64,000 bases of DNA from Roseicella sp. DB1501 (lineage in GTDB: Bacteria > Pseudomonadota > Alphaproteobacteria > Acetobacterales > Acetobacteraceae): NCBI RefSeq assembly GCF_013112485.1, contig NZ_JABFHG010000004.1, positions 248,001 through 312,000 of the forward strand, in the 5' to 3' direction. Shown piece after piece: positions 17,782 through 31,873 of the stretch. Under the pieces are notes generated by a model. It was given only the letters and a program-made list of their open reading frames with translations, made no database searches and had not been told where the DNA came from. The stretch's first letter is position 1, and each line of letters starts with the position of its first letter. The translations under genes were made by a program, and so were the position numbers.

Positions 17782-19008
17782 ATGCACGCAGCGCACCGCG
17801 CCGAGGATGGCGTGGACAGCCGCTATGCCTGGATGCGGCTCGGCGCCGCGGTGCTGCTCAGCACCATCGGCGGGGTCGGGCTGTGGTCGATCGTCGTGGC
17901 GCTGCCGGCGGTGCAGGCGGAATTCGGCACCGCCCGGGCCGATGCCTCGCTCCCCTATACCCTGACCACCCTCGGCTTCGCCGCCGGCGGCATCCTGATG
18001 GGCCGGCTCGCCGACCGCTTCGGCGTCATGCTGCCGGTGCTGATCGGCATCGGCGCCCTCGCGCTCGGCTACATCCTCTCGGCCCAGGCCGGCAGCATGG
18101 GGCAGTTCGCCGTCATCCATGGCGGCCTCATCGGGCTGCTCGGCGCCTGCGCCACCTTCGGGCCGGTGGTGGCCGACACCTCGCTCTGGTTCCGCCGCCG
18201 CCGCGGCTTCGCCGTCTCGCTCGCCGCCAGCGGCAATTACTTCGCCGGCGCGGTCTGGCCGCCGCTCGTCCAGGCCGGCATCGCCAGCTATGGCTGGCGG
18301 CAGACGCATGTGATGATCGGCATCGCCTGCCTGGTGCTGATGCTGCCGCTGGCGATGGTGCTGCGCCGGCCGGCGCCGCGCCAGGATGCCGCGCCGGCGG
18401 CCGGCCGGGCGGTTCCGGTGAGCCCGCTCGGCCTCGCGCCCAACAGCTTGCAGGCGCTGCTGGCGGTGGCGGGCGTCGCCTGCTGCATCGCCATGGCCAT
18501 GCCGCAGGTGCATATCGTCGCCTATTGTTCCGATCTCGGCTACGGCCCGGCGCGCGGGGCGGAAATGCTCTCCGTGATGCTCGCCTGCGGCGTGGTCAGC
18601 CGCCTCTCCTTCGGCGCCATCCTCGACCGCATCGGCAGCACCGCGACGCTGCTGCTCTCGGCGACCCTGCAGGCGGTGGCGCTGGCGCTGTTCTTGCCCT
18701 TCGACGGGCTGGTCTCGCTTTATCTCATCTCCGGCATCTTCGGCCTGTTCCAGGGTGGCATCGTCTCCACCTATGCGGTGATCGTGCGGGAGAACGTGCC
18801 GGCGCGGGAGGTCGGGACGCGGGTCGGCATCGCCCTCTCGGCGACCCTGGTCGGCATGGCGATCGGCGGCTGGATGTCCGGCCTCGCCTTCGACCTCACC
18901 GGCTCCTACCGCGCCGCGGTGCTGAACGGCATCGCCTGGAACACCGTGACCATCGGCATCGCTGGCTGGCTGGTGCTGCGGCGGCGGACCCGGCTGGCCT
19001 ATGCGTAG
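17782..19008 (+). CDS. MFS transporter
   Basis: A 408-residue major facilitator carrier with about twelve hydrophobic segments. The loop 2-3 signature is MGRLADRFGVMLP, the repeat in the second half is FGAILDRIGSTA, and QAEFG.ARADASLPYTL in the first loop recalls the OFA/YbfB-like anion carriers. The start at 17782 has GGGAGGAAAC directly upstream. It stands in the block that separates lptM from lysA. The substrate is unknown; organic anion is the usual guess for this group. Confidence 0.88.
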   Translation: MHAAHRAEDGVDSRYAWMRLGAAVLLSTIGGVGLWSIVVALPAVQAEFGTARADASLPYTLTTLGFAAGGILMGRLADRFGVMLPVLIGIGALALGYILSAQAGSMGQFAVIHGGLIGLLGACATFGPVVADTSLWFRRRRGFAVSLAASGNYFAGAVWPPLVQAGIASYGWRQTHVMIGIACLVLMLPLAMVLRRPAPRQDAAPAAGRAVPVSPLGLAPNSLQALLAVAGVACCIAMAMPQVHIVAYCSDLGYGPARGAEMLSVMLACGVVSRLSFGAILDRIGSTATLLLSATLQAVALALFLPFDGLVSLYLISGIFGLFQGGIVSTYAVIVRENVPAREVGTRVGIALSATLVGMAIGGWMSGLAFDLTGSYRAAVLNGIAWNTVTIGIAGWLVLRRRTRLAYA

Positions 19009-19136
19009 ATCCCCGCGAACCCGCGGCAGGGCGGCGGGAGGCAGGTGAGGGGGGCTTTCCGTCCTGGCGGGCGACCCTGCGCGCGGGACGGACGTGCCGC
19101 TTGTCCCGGGGGGGTGCGGCGCCGCACAATGCGGGG

Positions 19137-20489
19137 ATGGCTGCCCCCCTTTCCCTCGCGCCGGCCGAGGCCGATCCGAGCTTCGCCGAGCTCATCGCCG
19201 CCCGCCCGCATCTCTCCGCGCACGCGCTCGACGGGCTGACCGTCGAGGAGGTCCCGCTCGCCCGCATCGCCGCCGAAGTCGGCACCCCGACCTGGGTCTA
19301 TTCCGCCGGCAGCCTGCGCCGCCGCGCCCGGGCGCTGCGGGCGGCGCTCGACGGCGCCGGGCTGCGCGCCTCCATCCACTACGCGGTCAAGGCCAATGCC
19401 AGCCGTGCCGTGCTGCGGGTGCTGGCCGCGGAGGGGCTCGGCGCCGATGTCGTCTCGGAGGGCGAGCTGCGCGCCGCCCGCGCCGCCGGCATCCCCGCCT
19501 CGGCCATCGTCTTCTCCGGGGTCGGCAAGACCGAGCGGGAGCTGCGCCTCGCCCTCGCGGAGGATATCTCCCAGATCAACCTCGAAAGCGCCGAGGAGGC
19601 GGCGATGCTCTCCGCCCTCGCCGCGGCGATGGGCCGCACCGCACGGGTGGCGCTGCGGGTCAATCCGGATGTCGATGCCCGCACCCATGCCAAGATCACC
19701 ACCGGCCTGTCGGAGAACAAGTTCGGCATCGCCATCGTCGAGGCGCCTGCCCTTTACGCCCGGATCGCCGCCCTGCCGGGGCTCGAGCCGGTCGGCGTCG
19801 CCACCCATATCGGCAGCCAGATCACCGCCGGCATGGCCGCCTACCGCGCCGCCTATGCCCGGCTCGCCGAGCTGGTGCGGGAGCTTCGCGCCGCCGGCCT
19901 GCCGGTGCGGCATGTTGATTGCGGCGGCGGCCTCGGCATCCCCTATCGCGACGAGCCGGCGCCGCTGCCGGAGGCGCTGGCCGGGGCGATCAAATCCACC
20001 CTCGGCCCGCTCGGACTGCCGGTGATGCTGGAGCCGGGGCGCTGGATCGCCGGCCCGCCCGGCCTGCTGCTCGCCTCGGTCATCCTGCAGAAGCAGGGCG
20101 CGGGCCGCCGCTTCCTGGTGCTGGACGCCGCCATGAACGATCTCGTCCGCCCGGCGATGTACGAGGCTTGGCACGGCATCCTGCCGGTCGGCGCGCGCGA
20201 CCTGGTGGCGCCGCTCTCGCCGGCCGAGGTGGTCGGCCCGGTCTGCGAGACCGGCGACACCTTTGCCCGCGGCCGGGCGTTGCCATCTCTGTCCCCGGGG
20301 GCGCTGGTCGCCTTCCTGGATGCGGGAGCCTATGGCGCCGTGATGAGCAGCACCTACAACATGCGGCCCCTGGCCGCCGAGGTGATGGTGGACGGGGCGC
20401 GCTTCGCGGTGACGCGGGAGCGCCAGGGCCATGAGGCGCTGCTCGCTGGCGAGCGGCTGCCGCCCTGGCTGCCGGAGGCCGGGCCCTGA
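19137..20489 (+). CDS. lysA: Diaminopimelate decarboxylase
   Basis: A 450-residue PLP enzyme (EC 4.1.1.20) making lysine from meso-diaminopimelate. The PLP lysine is Lys85 in HYAVKANA. Other marks are the glycine loop DCGGGLGIPY, EPGRWIAG, the C-E-T-G-D motif VGPVCETGDTFARGR with the active-site cysteine, and the late GAYGAVMSSTYN. It is about 20-30 residues longer than usual at the N-terminus. The start at 19137 follows GCGGGG, a weak site. The TIGR02302 gene follows 59 bases later, an order conserved in Alphaproteobacteria. Confidence 0.96.
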   Translation: MAAPLSLAPAEADPSFAELIAARPHLSAHALDGLTVEEVPLARIAAEVGTPTWVYSAGSLRRRARALRAALDGAGLRASIHYAVKANASRAVLRVLAAEGLGADVVSEGELRAARAAGIPASAIVFSGVGKTERELRLALAEDISQINLESAEEAAMLSALAAAMGRTARVALRVNPDVDARTHAKITTGLSENKFGIAIVEAPALYARIAALPGLEPVGVATHIGSQITAGMAAYRAAYARLAELVRELRAAGLPVRHVDCGGGLGIPYRDEPAPLPEALAGAIKSTLGPLGLPVMLEPGRWIAGPPGLLLASVILQKQGAGRRFLVLDAAMNDLVRPAMYEAWHGILPVGARDLVAPLSPAEVVGPVCETGDTFARGRALPSLSPGALVAFLDAGAYGAVMSSTYNMRPLAAEVMVDGARFAVTRERQGHEALLAGERLPPWLPEAGP

Positions 20490-20548
20490 GCCCGGCCGGA
20501 CCGCCCCCCCGTTCCAGGCCCCCGGCGGACGATCCCGCGGCGGGGGGC

Positions 20549-23158
20549 ATGGGGCGTCTCGCCGCGATGCTGCGGCGCCGGCGGCGGCTGGCCCGGCTCG
20601 CCCAGTTCTGGGAGGCCGCCTGGCCGCGCGCCTGGCCGGTGCTCGGCCTGCTCGGCCTCTATCTCGTCGCCGCCCTGCTCGACCTGCCGCAGCGCCTGCC
20701 GCCCTGGCTGCACATCCTGCTGCTGATCGCCGCCCTCGGCCTGCTCGGCTGGACCGGCTGGCGAGCCTTCCGCGGCTTCCGCCTGCCCGACGAGGCCGGG
20801 GCCGAGCGCCGACTGGAGCGCAATGCCGGGCTGCGCCACCGGCCGCTGGCGACGCTCTCCGACCGGCCGGCCGGCAATGACCCGGCGGCGCTGGCGCTCT
20901 GGCGGGTGCATCAGGCGCGCGCCGCGGCGCAGATCCGGCGGTTGCAGGTCGGCCTGCCGCGGCCCGGCCTGGCGGCGCGCGATCCGCGCGGGCTGCGGGC
21001 GGCCGTCGGGCTCGCCGTCCTGGCGGCGCTGGTCGTGGCCGGGGACGAGGTGCCCGAGCGGCTGCGGCGCGCGGTCACGCCAGCCTTCGCCGGGCCCGCC
21101 CCGACGCCGGCGCAGAAGCTCGAGGCCTGGGTGACGCCGCCCGCCTATACCGGCGCCGCGCCGATCTTCCTCGACCCGGCCGGCGGCACTGCCACCGTGC
21201 CGGCCGGCAGCAAGCTGCAGGTCTCCCTCTCGGGTGGCCATGGCGCGGTGCCGGATCTCGTCATGGATGCCGAGGCGACGCCCTTCCGCGCGCTCGACAA
21301 TGCCAGCTTCGCCGCCGAGACGGTGCTGGAGCGCGGCGGCCGCCTCGCCGTCCGGCGCGGCGGCGAGGAGCTTGCGCGCTGGGCGCTGACGGTGCAGGCC
21401 GATGCGCCGCCACGCGTCGCCTTCGCCGAGCCGCCCGGCCGGGCGGCACGCGGGCTTGGCACCCGGCTGCCCTGGAAGGCCGAGGATGACTGGGGCCTCG
21501 CCGCGGTGCAGGCCGAGCTGCGGTTGCAGGCACGGCCGGAGGCACCGCCGATGCGGCTTGAGCTGCCGCTGCCGGGCCTGAACCCGAAGCAGGCGAAGGG
21601 CGCCGCCAATCCCGATCTCTCCGCGCATCCCTGGGCCGGGCTCGAGGTTGTGGCGCAGCTTCTGGCGAAGGACGGGGCAGGCCAGGAGGGGCGCTCGGAG
21701 ACGGCGGTGCTCACCCTGCCGGAGCGGAGCTTCAACCATCCCGTGGCGCGCCGGCTGATCGCACTGCGCAAGGCGCTCTCGCTGGAGCCGGAGCGCCGGG
21801 CCCCGGTGCGGCGCGAGCTGGAGGCGGTCGCCGCGGCGCCCGAGGGGTTCGAGCACGATACCGCCACCTATCTCGCGCTCCGCGTCGCCCGCACCCGCCT
21901 GATCGTCGATCGTCGGCCGGAGGCGGTGCCGGAGGTGCAGGAGATCCTGTGGCAGGTGGCCCTCGCCCTCGAGGAGGGGCGCGACGGCCGCACCCTGCGC
22001 GCGCTGCAGCAGGCGCGCGAAGCGCTGCGCGAGGCGCTCGACAAGGCGGAGCAGCAGCAGAAGGCGCCGGACCAGGACAGCGAGAAGGCCGAGCAGCAGC
22101 GGGCCGAGCTCGAACGCCGCATCCAGGAGCTGCGCGACGCGATCCGTCAGCATCTTGAGGCACTGGCCGAGAAGCTGCAGCGCGAGAATGCGGAAGCGAT
22201 GCCCTTCGATCCGCAGTCGCGGCTGATGGACCAGAAGGAGATGGACCGCCGCACCCGCCGCATGGAGCAGGCGGCGCGCGAGGGCCGGACGGAGGATGCG
22301 AAGAAGGAGCTCGCCGAGCTCGAGGAGATGCTGAAGGCGCTCGAGGAAGGCCGGGCGCAACGCGCCGAGAGCCCGGAGCGCCAGCAGCGGCGCGAGAAGG
22401 GCCAGCAGCAGCGGGGCGTCGTGCAGGACATGGTGAAGCGCCAGTCCGAGATGCTCGACCGCAGCCATCAGCGGGCCGATGAGGATGACCGCGGCCGCAG
22501 TGCGCGGGAGCGGCAGCAGCGGCTGAACCAGCAGAATTCCCGCTGGCCGCCCGAAGCGCCGCAATCGCCGCAGCAGGGGAGCCGCGGCGAGCAAGGGCAG
22601 CAAGGGCAGCAGCAGCAGGCGGAGCGTGACCAGGATGGCCGCCGGCAGCGCGCGCTGCGCCGCGCGCTCGGCGAGCTGATGCAGCAATTCGGCGACCTTA
22701 CCGGGGAGGTGCCCGAGGCGCTCGGTCGCGCCGACCAGGCGATGCGCGAGGCGCAGGAGCAGCTGAGCCGCGGCGGCGACGCCCGCGATGCCCAGCAGCG
22801 CGCCCTGCAGGCGTTGCAGGAAGGCGGCCGGCAGATGGCCCAGTCCATGCAGCGCCAGTTCGGCATGACCCAGGAGGGCGACGAGGAAGGCGACCCGCAG
22901 GAGATGACGGGCGAGAACCAGCCCGGCGGCAATGGCCAGGATCAGGCGCAGGGACAGGGCGAGGGCCGCGACCCGCTCGGCCGCCGCTCGCGCGACGTGA
23001 ACGGCAATGCCGATAACGGCGCCGATACGCGGGTGCCGGACGAGGCGGAGGTGCTGCGGACGCGGCGGCTGCAGGAGGAATTGCGGCGGCGTGGCGCGGA
23101 GCGGGAACGCCCGGTCGAGGAGCTCGACTATATCGACCGGTTGCTGAAGCAGTTCTGA
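20549..23158 (+). CDS. TIGR02302 / DUF4175 family membrane protein
   Basis: An 869-residue protein. Two transmembrane segments lie at about residues 28-47 and 52-72, and a third hydrophobic patch at about 150-168. A folded region follows with TPPAYTGAAPIFL, and the WKAEDDWGLA motif is typical of the family. Residues about 460-740 are extremely Gln/Glu/Arg-rich with coiled-coil character (QQRAELERRIQELRDAIRQH). The C-terminus RPVEELDYIDRLLKQF is a family hallmark. The function is unknown. It is conserved next to lysA in Alphaproteobacteria, where it sits in the inner membrane with a large periplasmic or cytoplasmic coiled part. Confidence 0.92.
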   Translation: MGRLAAMLRRRRRLARLAQFWEAAWPRAWPVLGLLGLYLVAALLDLPQRLPPWLHILLLIAALGLLGWTGWRAFRGFRLPDEAGAERRLERNAGLRHRPLATLSDRPAGNDPAALALWRVHQARAAAQIRRLQVGLPRPGLAARDPRGLRAAVGLAVLAALVVAGDEVPERLRRAVTPAFAGPAPTPAQKLEAWVTPPAYTGAAPIFLDPAGGTATVPAGSKLQVSLSGGHGAVPDLVMDAEATPFRALDNASFAAETVLERGGRLAVRRGGEELARWALTVQADAPPRVAFAEPPGRAARGLGTRLPWKAEDDWGLAAVQAELRLQARPEAPPMRLELPLPGLNPKQAKGAANPDLSAHPWAGLEVVAQLLAKDGAGQEGRSETAVLTLPERSFNHPVARRLIALRKALSLEPERRAPVRRELEAVAAAPEGFEHDTATYLALRVARTRLIVDRRPEAVPEVQEILWQVALALEEGRDGRTLRALQQAREALREALDKAEQQQKAPDQDSEKAEQQRAELERRIQELRDAIRQHLEALAEKLQRENAEAMPFDPQSRLMDQKEMDRRTRRMEQAAREGRTEDAKKELAELEEMLKALEEGRAQRAESPERQQRREKGQQQRGVVQDMVKRQSEMLDRSHQRADEDDRGRSARERQQRLNQQNSRWPPEAPQSPQQGSRGEQGQQGQQQQAERDQDGRRQRALRRALGELMQQFGDLTGEVPEALGRADQAMREAQEQLSRGGDARDAQQRALQALQEGGRQMAQSMQRQFGMTQEGDEEGDPQEMTGENQPGGNGQDQAQGQGEGRDPLGRRSRDVNGNADNGADTRVPDEAEVLRTRRLQEELRRRGAERERPVEELDYIDRLLKQF

Positions 23159-23259
23159 GCGGCGCCCGCCGGAGAAGATCCGGGTGCTGCCACCGGATTG
23201 ACCCGAAACCTTGCCGCTGATGACCGGTTGTGTCGGCTGGCCTGCGGGAGGGGTGCGTC

Positions 23260-26577
<3,318 letters not shown>

Positions 26578-26686
26578 CGATGCCTCGCGGGCTGGGCGTC
26601 TTCACCCTTCCTCAAGCCCAAGGTCGCTAACCCGGCCTGGCCCGCGCCCGCCCTCGGTCGCGGGTACGGAGGTTAGGGCGGCGGGT

Positions 26687-29600
26687 ATGGCGGTACTGGG
26701 CGGCGGCGGTGCGGATGACCTGTTGCAGGGCGGTGCCGGCGCGGACTCGCTCACCGGCGGCATGGGGGCGGATACGCTGCTCGGTGGCGGCGGGGCAGAC
26801 AGCCTGCGCGGCGGCGGCGGTGCCGATCTCTTCCTCCTGCAAGGCGTCGCCGGCGTCGCCTCCACCCTGGGCGCCATGCAGCGCATCCTCGACTTCTCCC
26901 TCGCCCAGGGCGACCTGCTGGGGCTCCGCGCCCAACCCGTCGCGGGCGAGCTGTGGCCCATCGCCACCGGCAATTGGACCCTGCCCGGGGAGGCGCCGCT
27001 GCCGATCGGCTGGGGCGGCAGCCTGGCGCCGGCCGCGGCGCCGCTCGCCGGCCTCGCCTTGCCCGACCCGACCGGCGGCGCCGGCTTCCTGCTGCGCTGG
27101 CTGCCCGATACCGGCTCGGGCGGCTGGCTGATCCTCGATGCCGACCGCGACGGCGTGCTGGATGCCGGCGACCTGGTCGTGCGCTTCGATCTGCCCGCCG
27201 GCCAGGTGATCGGGCCGGAGGCCTTCCTCCCCGGCAGCCTGGCCCTGCTCGGCAGCACGGGCGCCGACACCCTCTCCGGCAGCGTCGCGGATGACCGGCT
27301 GCACGGCTTCGGCGGCAATGACCGCCTCCTCGGCGGTGACGGCAGCGACACGCTGCTCGGCAGCGCCGGGCAGGACACGCTGCTCGGCGGCGAGGGCGTC
27401 GACAGCCTCGAGGGCGGCGACGGGGCTGATTCGCTCGATGGCGGCGCCGCGACCGATATCCTGCTCGGCGGTGCCGGCAACGACACGCTGCTCGGCGGCG
27501 CCGGCGACGACCTGTTGCAGGGCGGCGCCGACCGCGACGTGCTGCGGGGCGGAGATGGCGATGACAGCCTGGAAGGTGGGCCCGGCGCCGATACGCTGGA
27601 GGGCGGCGCCGGGGCGGACACCATCCTGTTGCAGGCGATGGGCGAGGTGGCCTGGTCGACCCTGGCCGGGATGGACCTGCTGGTGGGCTTCAATGCCGCC
27701 GAGGGCGACCGCCTGCGCCTCTCCGATGCCTGGACCGGGAATGCCGACGGCACCGCTGCCGATGCCGGCACCTATGTCGGGACAGATGGCATCGCCCGTG
27801 CCCTGCTCTGGGGCGGCGTCACCCGCGCCCTCGCCAGCCTGCCGGCCGGCACGGCGCTGCCCGCGGTGCCGACGGGCGCGACAGAGGCTTATGCCGTCTA
27901 CTGGGTGCCGGCGCTCGCCGGCGGCACGGTGCCGGCCGGCGGCTGGCTGGTCCTCGACCTCGACCGCAACGGCCGCGTCGATGCCACGGATGCGGTCTGG
28001 CGCATCGGCTCCACCGCCGATCCGGTGAGCATCGGGCCCGGAGATTTCGTCGCGGGCACCTTTCTCTCGGTGCTGCGCGGCGGGGTGCAGCGGGCCGGCA
28101 CGGCCGGCGATGACAGCCTCGTCGGCGGCAGCCTCACCGAGGCCTTTCTCGGCAGCACCGGCAATGACGTCGTCCGGGGCGGCGCCGGCGCGGCGAATGC
28201 GCTGAGCTATGCCGGGCTTGGCGGCGGCATCACGCTCACTCTGGCGGCGGATGGCAGCGCCAGCGTGACCAAGGCACAGGGCGGCACCGACAGCGTCGCC
28301 TGCGTCCAGGCCTTCACGGGCAGCGATGCGGCGGACCGGCTGGATGCCGGCGCCGCGCCGGCCGGGCTCTTCGTCATCAGCCTCGAGGGGCGGGCGGGGG
28401 ATGACACGCTGATCGGCGGCGCCGGCGTGCAGACGAGCTATGCCGCCAGCCCGGCAGCGGCGCGCATCGACCTCGCCGCCGGCACCGCCCAGGATGGCTG
28501 GGGCGGCACCGACCGGCTGAGCGGCATCCGCCGCATCGCCGTCACCTCCGCCTGGGCCGATACCGTGCTCGGCAGCGCCGCCGACGAGCTGTTCCTCTCG
28601 GGCGCCTCCGGCAGCAAAGTCTTCGATGGCCGCGGCGGCACCGATGAATGGCGCTATGCCGGCAGCGGCGCCGTCACCATCGACCTCGCCGCGGGGCTGG
28701 TCGAGAAGCCGGGCGGCGTCGATCGCCTGACCGGCATCGAGGCGGCGAGCGGCGGCGCCGGCCATGACAGCCTCCGCGGCTCGGCGGGCAATGACCGGCT
28801 GGCGGGTGCGGCGGGGGACGACACCATTGATGGCGGGGCCGGCAAGGACATCCTCGCCTATGACGTGATCGCGCCGGGCAGCGACCTGCCGCTGCGGGGC
28901 GTGGTGGTCGATCTCTCGGCCGGCCGGGCGACGGATCCCTGGGGCGGGCAGGACGTGCTGCGCAATGTCGAGGGCGCCTGGGGCACGCGGCTCGGGGACG
29001 ACCTGACCGGGATCGCCCTGGCCGGCGTCTATGTCACCCTGCGCGGCCTCGCCGGCGACGACACGCTGCGCGGGCCGCAGCCGCGCAGCCTGGTGCTGGC
29101 GGATTACGCCGGCGACCCGGCCGCGGTCACGGTCGATCTCACCGCCGGCACCGCGCGCGACGGCTGGGGCGGCACGGACCGGCTGGTGCTGATCGACCAT
29201 GCCCGCGGCAGCGACTTCGCCGACCGCCTGACCGGCAACGGCAATGCGAACATGCTGATGGGCGGCGCGGGCGCCGACACGCTGATCGGCGGCGCCGGTG
29301 CCGATACGCTGCAACCCGGCCCCGGCGCTGATCTGGTGCAGGGCGGCGATGGCGACGACGCCATCACGCCGGAGGCTGATGGGCGCTTCACCGGCACGCT
29401 GCTGCTCGATCTCGGCGACGGCACCACGCGCCGGCTCGTCTTCGCCAATGCCGCCACCTTCGCCGACCGCCTCGATGGCGGCGCCGGGACAGATCGCTGG
29501 GTGGCGCCGGCCGGCACCAACCTGCTCGACCTGCGCAGTGCCCCGCCGCTCGGCCTGGAGCGGTACGAGGGCAATGCCGGCGCCGATGCGCTGCTGCTGC

Positions 29601-30706
29601 CGGCGGGCCTCGCCGGAGCGGTGACGCTGCTCGGCGGGGCCGGCAACGACACGCTCTCGGCCGGCGCCGGCAAGGACGTGCTGGACGGCGGCACCGGGGA
29701 CGACCTGCTGCTGGGCGGGGCGGGGAACGACACGCTGCGCGGCGGCGCCGGCAACGACACGCTGCTGGGCGGCGACGGCAACGATGCGATGGACGGCAAT
29801 GCCGGGCGCGACAGCGTGCTGGGCGGCGCCGGCAACGACACCATCATCGCCTCGAGCTGGGCGATGCTGCTCGATGGCGGGGCGGGGCAGGACCGGCTCA
29901 CCTTCAACCTCGGCGCCGCGGTCGGCGCGCTGCGGCTGGCGAACGACGCGGCCGGGCAGGTGATGACGGGCGGCGGCAACACGGTGCTGCTGCGCGGCTT
30001 CGAGACGGAATCGATCATCGGTGGCGCCGGCAACGACAGTTTCCGTGGCCTGGCCGGCGCCGACACGCTGCGCGGCGGGGCGGGCAACGACGTGCTGGAA
30101 GGCGTCGCCGGCAACGACCTGCTGGATGGCGGCTTGGGCAACGACACGCTGCGCGGCGGCGCCGGCGCCGACACGCTGCTGGGCGGCGAGGGCAACGACG
30201 CCATGGACGGCAATGGCGGCGCCGACAGTCTGCTCGGCGGCGCCGGCAACGACACGCTCGTCGCCCTGACCTGGGCCACGCTGCTCGATGGCGGAGCGGG
30301 GCAGGACCGGCTCACCTTCAGCTTGGCGAATGCCGTCGGCGCGCTGCGGCTCGAGAGCGACGCGGCCGGTCAGGTGCTGACGGGCGGCGGCCATACCATG
30401 CTGCTGCGCGGCTTCGAGACGGAGTCGATCACCGGCGGCGCCGGCAATGACTGGTTCCGCGGCCTCGCCGGCGCCGACACGCTGCGCGGCGGGGCGGGCC
30501 ACGACACGCTGATCGGCGGCGCCGGCGACGACCTGCTGGATGGCGGCACGGGAACCGATGTCGCCGTCATCGCCGGCAAGGCGGCGAGCACCCTCCTGAC
30601 CCGCCAGGCGGACGGGTCCTGGCTCGCCACCGGGCCGGACGGCATGGACCGGCTCGTCTCCATCGAGCGGGTGCATTTCACCGACCGCGACGTGCTGCTG
30701 TACTGA
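26687..30706 (+). CDS. RTX (haemolysin-type calcium-binding repeat) protein
   Basis: A 1339-residue protein built almost wholly of GGxGxDxLxGG nonapeptide repeats that form calcium-binding parallel beta-rolls. There are dense repeat blocks at about residues 1-45, 185-310 and 985-1290, and irregular beta-rich segments between them (e.g. [16 protein letters not shown] at about 146). The C-terminus lacks repeats ([34 protein letters not shown]), which fits an uncleaved type I secretion signal. No N-terminal signal peptide is present. No catalytic domain is recognised, so a surface, adhesin-like or biofilm role is more likely than a toxin. No type I exporter genes are in the window. A 414-bp tandem duplication lies near the 3' end. 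Confidence 0.9.
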   Translation: MAVLGGGGADDLLQGGAGADSLTGGMGADTLLGGGGADSLRGGGGADLFLLQGVAGVASTLGAMQRILDFSLAQGDLLGLRAQPVAGELWPIATGNWTLPGEAPLPIGWGGSLAPAAAPLAGLALPDPTGGAGFLLRWLPDTGSGGWLILDADRDGVLDAGDLVVRFDLPAGQVIGPEAFLPGSLALLGSTGADTLSGSVADDRLHGFGGNDRLLGGDGSDTLLGSAGQDTLLGGEGVDSLEGGDGADSLDGGAATDILLGGAGNDTLLGGAGDDLLQGGADRDVLRGGDGDDSLEGGPGADTLEGGAGADTILLQAMGEVAWSTLAGMDLLVGFNAAEGDRLRLSDAWTGNADGTAADAGTYVGTDGIARALLWGGVTRALASLPAGTALPAVPTGATEAYAVYWVPALAGGTVPAGGWLVLDLDRNGRVDATDAVWRIGSTADPVSIGPGDFVAGTFLSVLRGGVQRAGTAGDDSLVGGSLTEAFLGSTGNDVVRGGAGAANALSYAGLGGGITLTLAADGSASVTKAQGGTDSVACVQAFTGSDAADRLDAGAAPAGLFVISLEGRAGDDTLIGGAGVQTSYAASPAAARIDLAAGTAQDGWGGTDRLSGIRRIAVTSAWADTVLGSAADELFLSGASGSKVFDGRGGTDEWRYAGSGAVTIDLAAGLVEKPGGVDRLTGIEAASGGAGHDSLRGSAGNDRLAGAAGDDTIDGGAGKDILAYDVIAPGSDLPLRGVVVDLSAGRATDPWGGQDVLRNVEGAWGTRLGDDLTGIALAGVYVTLRGLAGDDTLRGPQPRSLVLADYAGDPAAVTVDLTAGTARDGWGGTDRLVLIDHARGSDFADRLTGNGNANMLMGGAGADTLIGGAGADTLQPGPGADLVQGGDGDDAITPEADGRFTGTLLLDLGDGTTRRLVFANAATFADRLDGGAGTDRWVAPAGTNLLDLRSAPPLGLERYEGNAGADALLLPAGLAGAVTLLGGAGNDTLSAGAGKDVLDGGTGDDLLLGGAGNDTLRGGAGNDTLLGGDGNDAMDGNAGRDSVLGGAGNDTIIASSWAMLLDGGAGQDRLTFNLGAAVGALRLANDAAGQVMTGGGNTVLLRGFETESIIGGAGNDSFRGLAGADTLRGGAGNDVLEGVAGNDLLDGGLGNDTLRGGAGADTLLGGEGNDAMDGNGGADSLLGGAGNDTLVALTWATLLDGGAGQDRLTFSLANAVGALRLESDAAGQVLTGGGHTMLLRGFETESITGGAGNDWFRGLAGADTLRGGAGHDTLIGGAGDDLLDGGTGTDVAVIAGKAASTLLTRQADGSWLATGPDGMDRLVSIERVHFTDRDVLLY
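29729..30556 (+). repeat. 414-bp in-frame tandem duplication inside the RTX gene
   Basis: Unit 1 is about 29729-30142 and unit 2 about 30143-30556, offset exactly 414 bases (138 codons). Each encodes [23 protein letters not shown], then a non-RTX stretch with [24 protein letters not shown] and [10 protein letters not shown], then [16 protein letters not shown]. The two protein units are about 80-85% identical by eye, so the copy is fairly recent. The exact edges cannot be fixed because the flanking RTX repeats are themselves alike. Confidence 0.85.
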
Positions 30707-30715
30707 GCGGCGGTC

Positions 30716-31819
30716 CTACCGCGCCGGCACCAGCCGCAGGATGCGCCCCTCCGCCTCGTCGGTGAGCAGGTAGAGCGCGCCCTCCGGCCCCTGCACCACC
30801 TGCCGCAGGCGGGGCCCGTCGGTCAGCAGCCGCTCCTCCCCCGTCACCCGGTCGCCCTCGGTCGAGAGCCGCACCAGCCCCGGCGGGTTCAGCGCCGCGA
30901 CGAAGAGGCTGCCGCGCCAGGCGGGAAAGGCGCTGCCGGTGTAGAAGGCGATGCCCGAGGGGCTGATCGAGGGCAGCCAGACATGGATCGCCTCCTCCAT
31001 GTCCGGCCGCGAGGCGCCCTCGCCGATCGGCGTGCCGTCATAGTCGCGACCATGGGTGACGACGGGCCAGCCGTAGTTCCGGCCGGGGCGGAGGAGGTTG
31101 ATCTCGTCGCCGCCGAGCGGGCCGAACTCCGCCTCCCACAGGCTGCCGGTCCAGGGATTGATGGCGAGGCCCTGCGGGTTGCGGTGGCCATAGGTGAAGA
31201 TCTCGGCCCGCGCCCCGGCGCGGCCGGCGAAGGGATTGTCCCGCAGCGGCGCGCCGTTGCGCCCGAGCCGCAGCACCTTGCCGCCGAGATCCGAGAGCCG
31301 CTGCGCCCGCAGCTTGGTCTCATTGCGCTCGCCGGTCGAGAGGAAGAGGGCGCCGTCGCGGCCGAAGGCGATACGGCAGCCATAGTGGTTGCGCCCGTTC
31401 GCCTGCGGCGGCGTCGCGTCGAGGATGGGCCGCAGCCGTTGCAGCGCCCGGGCGTCGCGCGAGAGCCGGGCGCGCACCAGCCGGGTCAGGACGCCGCCCG
31501 GCACCTGCGCGGCCTGGCAGAGATAGAGTTCCCGCGTGCGGGCGAAATCCGGGGCGAGGGCGATGTCGAGCAGCCCGCCCTGGCCCGCCGCCTCCACTTG
31601 CGGCACCCCGGCCAGCGGCGGCGAGAGGCGGCCGTCGCGCCCGACCAGCCGCAGCCGGCCAGGGCGCTCCGTCACCAGCATCCGGCCATCCGGCAGGACG
31701 GCGGCGCCCCAGGGATTCTCCAGCCCGGAGGCGAAGGTCTCCACACGAAACGCCGCCGGCTGCGCCCGGGCGCCGGCGGCGAGGATCAGGGACAGGAAGG
31801 CGAGGAGGAAGGGCCGCAT
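30716..31819 (-). CDS. PQQ-dependent aldose sugar dehydrogenase-like protein (YliI/Asd type)
   Basis: A 367-residue exported six-bladed beta-propeller of the soluble quinoprotein glucose dehydrogenase family. The signal peptide is residues 1-19 (MRPFLLAFLSLILAAGARA). Conserved parts are ENPWGAAVLPDGRMLVTERPGRL, GLLDIALAPDF, NHYGCRIAFG with the likely catalytic histidine, YGHRNPQGLAINP, and GPLGGDEINLLRPGRNYGWP. Such enzymes oxidise aldoses in the periplasm using PQQ. A longer start at 31855 is possible; 31819 gives the compact signal peptide. It is the last gene of the leftward run from tsaE, and its 3' end is eight bases from the convergent RTX gene. Confidence 0.9.
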   Translation of the reverse strand: MRPFLLAFLSLILAAGARAQPAAFRVETFASGLENPWGAAVLPDGRMLVTERPGRLRLVGRDGRLSPPLAGVPQVEAAGQGGLLDIALAPDFARTRELYLCQAAQVPGGVLTRLVRARLSRDARALQRLRPILDATPPQANGRNHYGCRIAFGRDGALFLSTGERNETKLRAQRLSDLGGKVLRLGRNGAPLRDNPFAGRAGARAEIFTYGHRNPQGLAINPWTGSLWEAEFGPLGGDEINLLRPGRNYGWPVVTHGRDYDGTPIGEGASRPDMEEAIHVWLPSISPSGIAFYTGSAFPAWRGSLFVAALNPPGLVRLSTEGDRVTGEERLLTDGPRLRQVVQGPEGALYLLTDEAEGRILRLVPAR

Positions 31820-31873
31820 GCGCCGGAAGATGGGACGGCGCCCGGCCGCCGCCATCCCCGGTGCCGCCCCGTC

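Noticed and set aside
26627..30676. A 1349-codon open frame antisense to the RTX gene
   Set aside because: It mirrors the GGxGxD repeats in reverse, has no start context or family motifs, and arises from GC-rich repeat codons.
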